Shown here piece after piece: positions 19,330 through 27,356 of a stretch of DNA of 64,000 bases (within the stretch, counting starts at the first letter, position 1; each line of letters starts with the position of its first letter). Source of the DNA: Paenibacillus amylolyticus (GTDB taxonomy: Bacteria; Bacillota; Bacilli; Paenibacillales; Paenibacillaceae); contig NZ_RIAS01000004.1 of the NCBI RefSeq assembly GCF_003719335.1, forward strand, positions 372,001 to 436,000. Direction: 5' to 3'. The translations under genes and the position numbers were made by a program. The notes below the pieces were generated by a model. The model did not search any database and was not told the origin of the DNA. It saw nothing but the letters and a program-made list of their open reading frames with translations.

Positions 19330-21648
19330 ATGAAAACAACAATCCGGATATCAGTCAGGCCGCTGGTCGAGTATGTTTATCGGAGCGGCAGTATCCGTCC
19401 GGGATTTCGCACCAATGCATCGATGCAAGAGGGAACGCGAATTCATCAGCGTGTGCAGAAGACATATACCGAAGAAGATTTAAAAGAAGTTGTACTGGAA
19501 GCCGAGCTTCAGCATGGAGATCTAACCTACGTCATTGAAGGCCGATGTGACGGCTTGATTCGCCTGGAGGGGCAATTAACGGTGGATGAGATCAAATCCA
19601 CGGCGGGTAACCTGGACGAGCTGGAAGGTGGCCTCGACGTGCACTGGGCCCAGGCGAAGATGTATGCCTACATGTATGCCGTTCAGCATGATGAGCCGCG
19701 GATGCAAGTGCAGTTGACGTATGTGCATTCGGTGACGGGTGAAGAGCGGCGGTTTCGCCGCGTGGCGGAGCGGCAGGAACTAGAGCAGTTTGCAGCAGAA
19801 GTCATCGCCGGCTATGCACCGTATGCGGAGATGATTGCTGCTTATGAAGCGGAGCGGGACGTTAGTGTGCGCGAGCTGCCGTTTCCTTTTCGCAAATACC
19901 GGGAAGGACAGCGTAAGCTGGCAGGTGCAGTGTACAAAACGATTCGTGAAGGACAGGGACTTATGGCGAAAGCACCTACAGGCATTGGCAAAACCATGTC
20001 CGTACTTTTTCCTACGGTGAAAGCCATCGGTGAAGGTGAGGCCAGTCGTTTGTTCTACCTGACCGCGAGAACGACTACGAGAGTGGCGGCGGAGGAAGCT
20101 TTTGCCCGGATGCAGGCGGAAGGGTTGAACATGCATGTCGTCAGTTTGACGGCAAAGGACAAAATTTGCTTCAAGGACGAGGAAGCCTGCGATACAGGGC
20201 AGTGCGGCATGTGTGAAGGGTATTATGACCGAATTAATGGTGCTGTGCTGGACATGCTGGAACATGAAACGTTGATGACACGGCCCGTCATTGAGCAGTA
20301 TGCCCGCAAACATCGGGTGTGTCCGTTTGAGTTCTCGCTGGATGCGGCATATGCAGCCGATGCGGTGATCTGCGATTATAACTACATTTTTGATCCGCGT
20401 ATCTCACTCAAACGGATGCTGGAGGAACAGAAGCGCAAGACGGTGCTGTTGGTGGATGAGGCACATAATCTGGTGGATCGTGGGCGTATGATGTTCTCGG
20501 CAGAGCTGGAAAAAGCCGTATTTCTCGATGTCAAAAGAGAGTTCCAGACGCTCGGTAGCAGTGTACCTGCCGCCAAAGCGATTGTGGACTATACCGGAGC
20601 CATCGACAAGTATCTGATCACCCTTCGTAAGAACGGCGGAGAAGAGGGCAAGATCATACAGCAAGAAGCGCCAGAGGAACTGATTGAACGGCTTGAGCCA
20701 TTTGTCATGGTGGCGGAGCAATGTCTGGCCGAGGGTGGGTCTGGCAATGCTGAGATGGATCAGCTGCTGCTCGATGCCTATTTTACTGCACAGAACTTCG
20801 TACGAATTGCTAGGCTATATGACGAGCGTTTTATCACCTATGCAGAGTGTGTACGAAGCGAGGTACGGGTGAAACTGTTCTGTCTGGACCCGTCTTTGCT
20901 ACTGCGTCAGACGGCGAAGGGCTTCCGCTCGACTATTCATTTCTCGGCAACCTTGTCACCTCTTCGTTATTACCGCGATATGCTGGGGGCAGAGGAAGAA
21001 GACTACACATTGCAGATTCCGTCTCCGTTCAACCGGGAACAGCTGGACGTTCGGCTCATGCCTCTGTCTGTACGTTATAAAGACCGGGAGCGGTCCAAAC
21101 GCCCGATTGCCGAGATGTTACAGCAACTCGTATCCGAGTGGCCGCGCAGCAACCTGCTGGTCTTTTTCCCTTCCTATCCGTACATGCGCGAGATCTATCA
21201 AACATATACACAGCTTCCGGGGGCCAGCGATGCGGATACGGTGATGCAGGAGCAGGGCATGAACGAGCAGGAGCGAGAGCAGTTCCTGGCGGCTTTCCAG
21301 CCGCATCCTGAGCGCACACGTCTTGTTTTTGCGGTGATGGGCGGCGTGTTCTCGGAGGGGGTCGATCTGCCGGGAGACCGTCTGAATGGCGTTGTCGTTG
21401 TAGGAGCAGGGCTGCCACAGATTGGTCTGGAGAATAACGTGCTCAAGGATTACTTTGACAAGTCGGGCCGCAACGGCTTTAACTACGCCTATGTATTCCC
21501 GGGCATGAACAAAGTGCTTCAGGCTGGAGGCAGGCTCATTCGAACCGAAGAAGATAAGGGTGTACTCGTGCTAGTTGATGACCGTTTCACGCAGGAGCCG
21601 TACCGTTCTCTTTTACCTGACGAATGGATGGATTATAAACGGATATGA
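19330..21648 (+). CDS. XPD/DinG-type ATP-dependent DNA helicase with N-terminal nuclease-like domain
   Basis: This 772-residue superfamily-2 helicase has Walker A APTGIGKT at about residue 215 and the DEAH box VDEAHNL with Asp376. Between them lie four cysteines suited to an XPD-type 4Fe-4S cluster (ICFKDEEAC, QCGMC, VCPFEF). Motifs IV-VI follow, including HFSATLSPL, NLLVFFPSYPYMREIY and QAGGRLIRTEEDKG. The first 190 residues contain EGTRIHQRVQ, VIEGRCDGLIRL and TVDEIKSTAG, the pattern of a PD-(D/E)XK (RecB/Cas4-like) nuclease fold. It probably unwinds 5'-3' in repair of damaged DNA. It is a single-gene unit. Confidence 0.88.
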   Translation: MKTTIRISVRPLVEYVYRSGSIRPGFRTNASMQEGTRIHQRVQKTYTEEDLKEVVLEAELQHGDLTYVIEGRCDGLIRLEGQLTVDEIKSTAGNLDELEGGLDVHWAQAKMYAYMYAVQHDEPRMQVQLTYVHSVTGEERRFRRVAERQELEQFAAEVIAGYAPYAEMIAAYEAERDVSVRELPFPFRKYREGQRKLAGAVYKTIREGQGLMAKAPTGIGKTMSVLFPTVKAIGEGEASRLFYLTARTTTRVAAEEAFARMQAEGLNMHVVSLTAKDKICFKDEEACDTGQCGMCEGYYDRINGAVLDMLEHETLMTRPVIEQYARKHRVCPFEFSLDAAYAADAVICDYNYIFDPRISLKRMLEEQKRKTVLLVDEAHNLVDRGRMMFSAELEKAVFLDVKREFQTLGSSVPAAKAIVDYTGAIDKYLITLRKNGGEEGKIIQQEAPEELIERLEPFVMVAEQCLAEGGSGNAEMDQLLLDAYFTAQNFVRIARLYDERFITYAECVRSEVRVKLFCLDPSLLLRQTAKGFRSTIHFSATLSPLRYYRDMLGAEEEDYTLQIPSPFNREQLDVRLMPLSVRYKDRERSKRPIAEMLQQLVSEWPRSNLLVFFPSYPYMREIYQTYTQLPGASDADTVMQEQGMNEQEREQFLAAFQPHPERTRLVFAVMGGVFSEGVDLPGDRLNGVVVVGAGLPQIGLENNVLKDYFDKSGRNGFNYAYVFPGMNKVLQAGGRLIRTEEDKGVLVLVDDRFTQEPYRSLLPDEWMDYKRI

Positions 21649-21741
21649 TGATGTTTACGTTTTTTATGTGTTTATCGTGCTATTTTCAGTGCTTTACGAA
21701 AAATTTTCTTTGAATTTCTTAACATTCTTTCATTTTCATGA

Positions 21742-21769
21742 TTGAAACATAGGGCAATCGGGTTATAAC
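21742..21769 (+). promoter_or_regulatory. Candidate sigma-A promoter of the amylase gene
   Basis: TTGAAA (21742-21747), a 16-bp spacer and TATAAC (21764-21769) stand about 80 bp before the start codon. No cre box was found beside it. Confidence 0.45.
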
Positions 21770-21851
21770 TTGGTTAGCACGAACGAACAACGGCGATACC
21801 CTATCCGTTCCGCGGTCCGCTTCGAATGCAAATCAAGGAGGTCGGTTTGTG

Positions 21852-23345
21852 ATGAAGAGAAATCATACCATGATGCAGTTTTTTGAATGGCACTTGGCTG
21901 CTGACGGCAATCATTGGAAGCGACTGGCTGACATGGCCCCGGAACTGAAAGCAAAAGGCATAGACTCTGTATGGGTGCCTCCTGTAACGAAAGCAGTGTC
22001 TGCAGATGATACAGGTTATGGCGTGTATGATCTGTACGATCTGGGTGAATTTGATCAAAAGGGTACGGTACGCACGAAATATGGCACCAAGCAGGAACTG
22101 GTGGAAGCCATTGCAGAATGTCAGAAGAGCGGCATTGTCGTTTATGTGGATCTTGTAATGAATCACAAGGCTGGAGCAGATGAGAAGGAAGTTTTTAAGG
22201 TGATCGAGGTTGATCCCAACGACCGGACGAAGGAAATTTCCGAACCGTTCGAGATTGAAGGCTGGACGAAGTTCACATTTCCAGGCCGGGGCAATGAATA
22301 TTCTTCCTTCAAATGGACATCCGAACACTTCAACGGCACCGATTTTGATGCAAAAGAAGAACGTACGGGTGTGTTCCGCATTGCTGGCGAGAACAAAACC
22401 TGGAATGAAAACGTCGATGATGAGTTTGGCAACTATGATTATCTGATGTTTGCCAATATAGATTATAACCACCCGGATGTACGGCGTGAGATGATCGAGT
22501 GGGGGAAATGGCTGATTGATACGCTGCAGTGTGGCGGGTTCCGACTGGATGCGATCAAACATATTAACCATGAGTTCATCAAGGAATTTGCTGCGGAGAT
22601 GATCCGCAAACGCGGGCAAGATTTTTACATCGTCGGTGAGTTCTGGAATCCCAACCTGGATGCTTGTCGTACCTTTTTAGACACAGTGGATTACCAGATT
22701 GACTTGTTTGACGTATCGCTTCACTATAAATTTCACGAGGCCTCGTTGGCGGGACGCGATTTTGACCTTTCCAAAATTTTTGAGGACACCTTGGTTCAGA
22801 CTCATCCAACCCATGCGGTGACTTTTGTAGACAACCATGATTCACAGCCTCATGAGGCGCTCGAATCCTGGGTTGGCGATTGGTTCAAGCCGAGCGCGTA
22901 TGCACTGACGTTGCTGCGTCGTGACGGATATCCCGTCGTCTTTTACGGCGATTATTACGGGATTGGCGGACCTGAACTGGTGGAGGGCAAAAAAGAGATT
23001 TTGGACATTCTGTTGTCAGCTCGTTGCAACAAAGCCTATGGAGAGCAGGAAGACTATTTCGATCATCCCAACACCATTGGTTGGGTTCGCCGCGGCGTGG
23101 AAGAGATAGAAGGCTCGGGTTGCGCAGTGGTCATCTCGAACGGAGATGACGGTGAGAAGAGAATGTTTGTCGGAGAGCATCGTGCAGGGCAAGTCTGGGA
23201 AGACCTCACCGGTAGTTGTGAAGATTCGATCACCATTGAGCAAGATGGCTGGGCTACGTTCCACGTCTGCGGCGGAGGGGTGTCTGTCTGGGCACTGCCG
23301 GAAACGAGCGAGGACTGTGGCACTGGCACGGATACAACAGATTAA
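21852..23345 (+). CDS. Alpha-amylase, cytoplasmic (GH13)
   Basis: This 497-residue glycoside hydrolase cleaves alpha-1,4-glucan bonds. The GH13 catalytic residues are visible: Asp233 (GGFRLDAIKHI), Glu263 (IVGEFWNP) and Asp330 (TFVDNHDSQ), and VYVDLVMNHKAG is conserved region I. The start MKRNHTMMQFFEWHLAADG is that of the liquefying-amylase subfamily but without a signal peptide, so it acts inside the cell, probably on glycogen or imported maltodextrins. AAGGAGG precedes both GTG at 21849 and ATG at 21852; the ATG was chosen. The tail is acidic and Thr-rich. It is a single-gene unit. Confidence 0.93.
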   Translation: MKRNHTMMQFFEWHLAADGNHWKRLADMAPELKAKGIDSVWVPPVTKAVSADDTGYGVYDLYDLGEFDQKGTVRTKYGTKQELVEAIAECQKSGIVVYVDLVMNHKAGADEKEVFKVIEVDPNDRTKEISEPFEIEGWTKFTFPGRGNEYSSFKWTSEHFNGTDFDAKEERTGVFRIAGENKTWNENVDDEFGNYDYLMFANIDYNHPDVRREMIEWGKWLIDTLQCGGFRLDAIKHINHEFIKEFAAEMIRKRGQDFYIVGEFWNPNLDACRTFLDTVDYQIDLFDVSLHYKFHEASLAGRDFDLSKIFEDTLVQTHPTHAVTFVDNHDSQPHEALESWVGDWFKPSAYALTLLRRDGYPVVFYGDYYGIGGPELVEGKKEILDILLSARCNKAYGEQEDYFDHPNTIGWVRRGVEEIEGSGCAVVISNGDDGEKRMFVGEHRAGQVWEDLTGSCEDSITIEQDGWATFHVCGGGVSVWALPETSEDCGTGTDTTD

Positions 23346-23930
23346 GAGTAATGTGCGTTCGATTGTCGAAGGCGGAGTTGAATGCTGCTAAAGACATTCA
23401 AATGGTGGAAACGGGATTGAGAATTACCTAAATAACCGTGGGCTCATATTTGCGGGAGAATGTCTCGGTATAGTTGGTACGCCACAAATTAAAAAGTTCA
23501 TATGATAAAGAATTGCAAGCAAGGATGAAACCACTTGAAGCTGAACTGCATCCACTTGTTCGATAGTATCCAACGAGTGAAGGAAGTTCGGACAGACACG
23601 CTGCTGCGTGCTGATTCAGGTGGTTTTTCTTTTTAGAAAATCTGAGTTTCTAGCTTAAGTGTTTCAATTCTAATTAGGGTAGAGAACTTTGAGTGGAACC
23701 TGGGGCTCTGGAATTTCTAACGATCTCAGGAAACCTTATTTGCCCCCAAACCGGGTTATCGTAAATCTAACGATCCCCAGTGAGCTTATTTTACCGAAAT
23801 TCAGTCAAAACGGTATCATTTACAGAGAATTCACCCAAATAACGTTTCTGGTGATCGTTAGAATTAAAAACCTCAAAATTTATGCCGAATAAGCTCTCTG
23901 GTGATCGTTAGCGTAAAATGCCTTTCTGAA
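23346..23930. repeat. Gene-free stretch holding nested dispersed repeats (copies B and C)
   Basis: Left ends TCTAACGATC occur at 23716 and 23766 and right ends GATCGTTAG at 23853 and 23903, giving the order left-left-right-right with 50-bp offsets on each side. The outer element spans 23718-23910 and the inner 23768-23860. Ends carry GAAACCTTATTTG- or GAGCTTATTTT-like inner parts, matching copies A and D. Upstream, around 23590-23635, there is a weak hairpin followed by GGTTTTTCTTTTT that may terminate the amylase transcript. No gene is supported. Confidence 0.75.
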
Positions 23931-24689
23931 TTACTCTCCAATTTCAAAGGACTCCAGCGTGCCGGCCATGCGCAGATCTTCCGCGTACGTACGGTTGAAT
24001 GCCGCACGTTTGGCCGCATCGGCATATTCATCATGATAATGCATCAGTACCGTTTTCCGTCTCACTTCAGCGGGCAGCTGCTCCAAATCCTTCAGTGACG
24101 TATGGGATTTAATCACCAGGTCATGCATGTGGCATTCATGGAAAATCAGTTGCACATCGGGGGCGACCTGTTCCACTCGCTCACGATTCAGCGTGCTGTC
24201 CGCACTATAATAAAAATAAGGCTTCGCCATCAGCCCGTTGCTGACCATGCCGGGAACATGCTGTGTGCGAAATGTCTCAAACGTGACCCCGCCGAGCTCG
24301 AAACTTCCGCCATCCGGCAGCGGAATGATATCATAATAGTCACTCATTGTACGCTCGCCGTCCGTTGTATACCGCATGCCTGGAGAAAGGATGTTCCACA
24401 GTGGATCAACCAACTCTTCATGAATGAACAGGCGTGGTTTGCGATCCCCGACAATCTGGGAATAATAGCCCAGCATCTGCACCCCGTTAATATGATCCTC
24501 ATGCAGATGGGTGATAAACACATTATGAATGCCTGTCATCGCGAATCCGTATTCCTTGAGCGCTTTGGCATTGGACTCTGGAAAATCAATGACCAGATGC
24601 GTATCGCCGAATTCAGCGAGCATACTGTTGTGATGTTGTTCTACACTAAACATATCTCCTGTACCCAGAAAAGTAATTTTCATTTTCAT
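23931..24689 (-). CDS. MBL-fold metal-dependent hydrolase (RNase Z-like)
   Basis: This 252-residue protein begins ITFLGTGDMFS and carries the metal-binding motif THLHEDHING, a further Asp in YYSADSTL and His residues in FHECHMHD and LMHYHDEYAD. The order resembles the RNase Z/ElaC and phosphodiesterase branch of metallo-beta-lactamase folds, but the exosite arm of true RNase Z is missing, so a small-molecule or phosphodiester substrate is as likely. AAGGAG lies 10 nt before the ATG. Its 3' end abuts the repeat element; it is divergent from uxaC. Confidence 0.83.
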   Translation of the reverse strand: MKMKITFLGTGDMFSVEQHHNSMLAEFGDTHLVIDFPESNAKALKEYGFAMTGIHNVFITHLHEDHINGVQMLGYYSQIVGDRKPRLFIHEELVDPLWNILSPGMRYTTDGERTMSDYYDIIPLPDGGSFELGGVTFETFRTQHVPGMVSNGLMAKPYFYYSADSTLNRERVEQVAPDVQLIFHECHMHDLVIKSHTSLKDLEQLPAEVRRKTVLMHYHDEYADAAKRAAFNRTYAEDLRMAGTLESFEIGE

Positions 24690-24874
24690 CAGGTTTCATC
24701 TCCTTATTTTGGCGAAAGTAAGATCGCTTAGGGTCAGGCTTTGATTAATATCCTGTGTCGATCTTATTGTAGCGATTTTATTATGAGTAACATCAGTGTC
24801 CATCTTTAAATCAGTATCATTGACGTTAAATCCAGTATACCGTGTTTCCAAGAGTGTGCCTAAATCAACCTTTT

Positions 24875-24925
24875 TTGAGAACGCTATCATTTTGTATTGA
24901 ACTTTGGCGCCAAACGGTGTAGCTT
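24875..24925 (+). promoter_or_regulatory. uxaC promoter with cre site and palindromic operator
   Basis: TTGAGAACGCTATCAT (24875-24890) matches the CcpA cre consensus WTGNAARCGNWWWCAW at 15 of 16 positions. TTGAAC (24897-24902), 17 bp and TAGCTT (24920-24925) form a promoter, and the spacer contains the perfect palindrome TTTGGCGCCAAA (24903-24914), a candidate repressor operator. Catabolite control plus a uronate-responsive repressor is inferred. Confidence 0.55.
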
Positions 24926-24984
24926 AAAGATGGAAAGTGAACCTAAATGAACGTAAACTCACCTAAAGGGAGCGTGCAAGGCGA

Positions 24985-26424
24985 ATGAAATCTTTTCTGG
25001 ATGAACACTTTTTACTTCACAATGAAACGGCGGTCAAGCTGTACGAGCAGTATGCAAAAGACATGCCGATTATGGATTATCACTGTCACCTCAGTCCTCA
25101 GGAAATTTACGAAAACAAAACATTTGGCAATCTGACAGAGGCCTGGTTATATGGTGATCATTACAAATGGCGCCTGATGCGGGCTAACGGTGTTGAAGAG
25201 AAATATGTGACGGGCGGCGAAGGGGTAACGGATTATGACCGTTTCCTTGCTTATGCCAAAACAGTGCCGATGATGATCGGCAATCCGCTGTATGCATGGT
25301 CTCACTTGGAATTACAACGTTATTTTGATGTACATGAAGTGCTTAATGAGAAAAGCGCCCCAGCGATCTGGGAAAAAGTAAACGCCCAACTAACCGGCGA
25401 AGGCTTCGGTGCGCGTGATCTAATTACCAAATCCAATGTCACCGTGGTGTGCACCACCGATGACCCAACCGATTCTCTGGAATATCACCTGAAGATTCAG
25501 GGGATTGAAGGTTTTGACACAGCGGTACTGCCGTCTTTCCGCCCGGATAAAGGGCTGGAATTAAACCGAGATACATTTATCGAATGGGTAGGCAAGCTTT
25601 CACAGGTTGTGGGCACGGACATTACAGATTATGACTCATTCCTGGCTGCGCTGGAATCCCGTGTGGAGTTCTTCCATTCCGTAGGCGGCCGTGTCTCTGA
25701 CCACGCATTGGATTATGTGCCTTATGCTGCAGCGACACGCGAGGAAGCCGCCGCTACATTTGCCAAAGCACTCGCTGGTGAGAAGGTTTCACGCATGGAA
25801 GAGGACGGATACAAGACGGTTACACTCACATTCCTTGGTAAGCTGTATGCGGAGCGTGGTTGGGTCATGCAGTTCCACATCAATGCAGCGCGTAATAACA
25901 ATACGAAAATGTTCAAAAAGCTCGGGCCTGACACAGGGTACGATGCTGTGAATGATACGCCATTATCAGCGGCTGTTATCGGATTGCTGGATACGCTGGA
26001 GCAGCAGGATGCTCTGCCAAAAACGATTCTGTACTCCCTTAATCCAAGAGATAACGAAGTGCTCGCTGCCATTATTGGAAGTTTTCAAGGTGGAGGCGTG
26101 CCAGGTAAAATTCAGCTTGGCGCGGCATGGTGGTTCAATGATACGAAGGATGGCATGCTCGCTCAGATGAAGGCGCTTGCGAATGTGGGGCTGCTCAGCC
26201 GTTTTGTCGGCATGTTGACAGATTCAAGAAGTTTCCTCTCGTATACGAGGCATGAATACTTCCGCCGCTTGCTCTGCAACCTGATTGGTGAATGGGCAGA
26301 ACAAGGCGAAGCGCCAAACGATATGGAGCTGCTCGGTCAGATCGTACAAGGTATCGCCTACAATAATGCTAAAGACTATTTCCCGTTTGCTACTGTGCCG
26401 GAGAGTGTATCTGCTTCAAAATAA
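24985..26424 (+). CDS. uxaC: Glucuronate isomerase
   Basis: This 479-residue enzyme of the UxaC family interconverts glucuronate and fructuronate, or galacturonate and tagaturonate, the first step of uronate catabolism. Diagnostic stretches are PIMDYHCHLSPQEI with metal-binding HxH, GDHYKWRLMRANGVEE, TTDDPTDSLEYH, MQFHINAARNNNTKMF and RFVGMLTDSRSFLSYTRHEYFRRLLC. Length is normal. It stands alone: the fructuronate reductase, mannonate dehydratase and uronate transporter genes are not in view. The cre box upstream points to glucose repression. Confidence 0.96.
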   Translation: MKSFLDEHFLLHNETAVKLYEQYAKDMPIMDYHCHLSPQEIYENKTFGNLTEAWLYGDHYKWRLMRANGVEEKYVTGGEGVTDYDRFLAYAKTVPMMIGNPLYAWSHLELQRYFDVHEVLNEKSAPAIWEKVNAQLTGEGFGARDLITKSNVTVVCTTDDPTDSLEYHLKIQGIEGFDTAVLPSFRPDKGLELNRDTFIEWVGKLSQVVGTDITDYDSFLAALESRVEFFHSVGGRVSDHALDYVPYAAATREEAAATFAKALAGEKVSRMEEDGYKTVTLTFLGKLYAERGWVMQFHINAARNNNTKMFKKLGPDTGYDAVNDTPLSAAVIGLLDTLEQQDALPKTILYSLNPRDNEVLAAIIGSFQGGGVPGKIQLGAAWWFNDTKDGMLAQMKALANVGLLSRFVGMLTDSRSFLSYTRHEYFRRLLCNLIGEWAEQGEAPNDMELLGQIVQGIAYNNAKDYFPFATVPESVSASK

Positions 26425-26483
26425 ATATGGATTCAACAGGTCTGCTTTAAGAAAATGGATATAGAAAATGCTATTTCAAAAAG

Positions 26484-26536
26484 CTCTCCGTTCCCTTCGT
26501 TTGGTCTTAAGCAAACGCAGGGTGGAGAGTTTTTTT
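26484..26536 (+). terminator. Intrinsic terminator after uxaC
   Basis: CTCTCC (26484-26489) pairs with GGAGAG (26524-26529), with inner pairing of CGTTTG and CAAACG, followed by seven T. Confidence 0.92.
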
Positions 26537-26610
26537 GTCATGATGAAACAGTTGAGCAAATAGCTAATAAGTCACTTGAAGAATGGATGCTTTTGACATG
26601 AATGAAATGA

Positions 26611-26651
26611 TTGACATATACATAAGCTGAGAATATACTTAGGTAACCTAA
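26611..26651 (+). promoter_or_regulatory. Promoter and likely MarR operator of the ABC exporter operon
   Basis: TTGACA (26611-26616), a 17-bp spacer and TATACT (26634-26639) make a near-consensus promoter. TTAGGT-A-ACCTAA (26639-26651) is a 6-1-6 palindrome covering the expected start of transcription, a natural site for autorepression by the MarR protein encoded first in the operon. Confidence 0.75.
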
Positions 26652-26743
26652 TTAATTGAGTTACTATTAAATTGGTTTGCTATTATATTGGTGGGCTATT
26701 AAATAAAGGACCTACTTAATAGGCGGACTATGGATTGTTTTAC
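26648..26743 (+). repeat. Six-unit 16-bp tandem repeat in the operon leader
   Basis: CTA recurs at exactly 16-bp steps (26648, 26664, 26680, 26696, 26712, 26728). The second to fourth units are CTATTAAATTGGTTTG, CTATTATATTGGTGGG and CTATTAAATAAAGGAC; the outer units are more diverged. The array fills the space between promoter and ribosome binding site. Confidence 0.65.
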
Positions 26744-26777
26744 GGGACATGATGTTCTGAAGAAGGAGGAAGGTAAG

Positions 26778-27356
26778 ATGGCTGGGATCGATCCGGTAGC
26801 CCAAAAGCTGTTGTATTCCATCATGCAGTTTAACAAAGGCAAATGGAGACAACATAAACCACATGGGCGCAATCACAATGAAATTATGGTACTCGCTTGT
26901 TTGCTCCATGGTGCACATCCAGGAGAGCGCATGGATTGGCGGCATAACCCGCCCGATTTCGAGAGCCATTTAAACCAGGAACACCCAGGATTAAAAGTGT
27001 CCGAAATCAGCGCATTAATGCGAGTAAAATCACCAACCATTACGCCCGTGATTCGCGGTCTGGAGGATGAAGGGCTTGTTGAGCGGACGATGGACCCTGA
27101 GGATCGCCGGGCCGTGCGGATTACAATTACAGACGCAGGCCGTGCAATTATTCGTGCAGCCCATGAAGAACGAATGGCTACCTTCAACAGATTGGTTAAA
27201 CATTTGGGCGAAGAGGATAGTTTGCAACTGGCTGAACTGCTCAGCAAGGTGTATACCTTCTTTGATGCTCAGGTTTCTGAGCAGGATGAAGGACATGCAA
27301 ACGATAATAAAGCACCTGAAACAGAAGCACCCGAACAAGGAGATGATACGCCATGA
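26778..27356 (+). CDS. MarR-family transcriptional regulator
   Basis: This 192-residue winged-helix protein shows LKVSEISALMRVKSPTITPVIRGLEDEGLVERTMDPEDRRAVRIT in part, the helix-turn-helix and wing of the MarR family. It has an insertion at 45-70 (HGAHPGERMDWRHNPPDF) and an acidic tail rich in Glu. The ATG at 26778 follows AAGGAGG with an 8-nt spacer. Its stop overlaps the start of the first ABC exporter gene (ATGA), so regulator and transporter are co-translated; ligand-triggered derepression of the exporter is inferred. Confidence 0.9.
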   Translation: MAGIDPVAQKLLYSIMQFNKGKWRQHKPHGRNHNEIMVLACLLHGAHPGERMDWRHNPPDFESHLNQEHPGLKVSEISALMRVKSPTITPVIRGLEDEGLVERTMDPEDRRAVRITITDAGRAIIRAAHEERMATFNRLVKHLGEEDSLQLAELLSKVYTFFDAQVSEQDEGHANDNKAPETEAPEQGDDTP

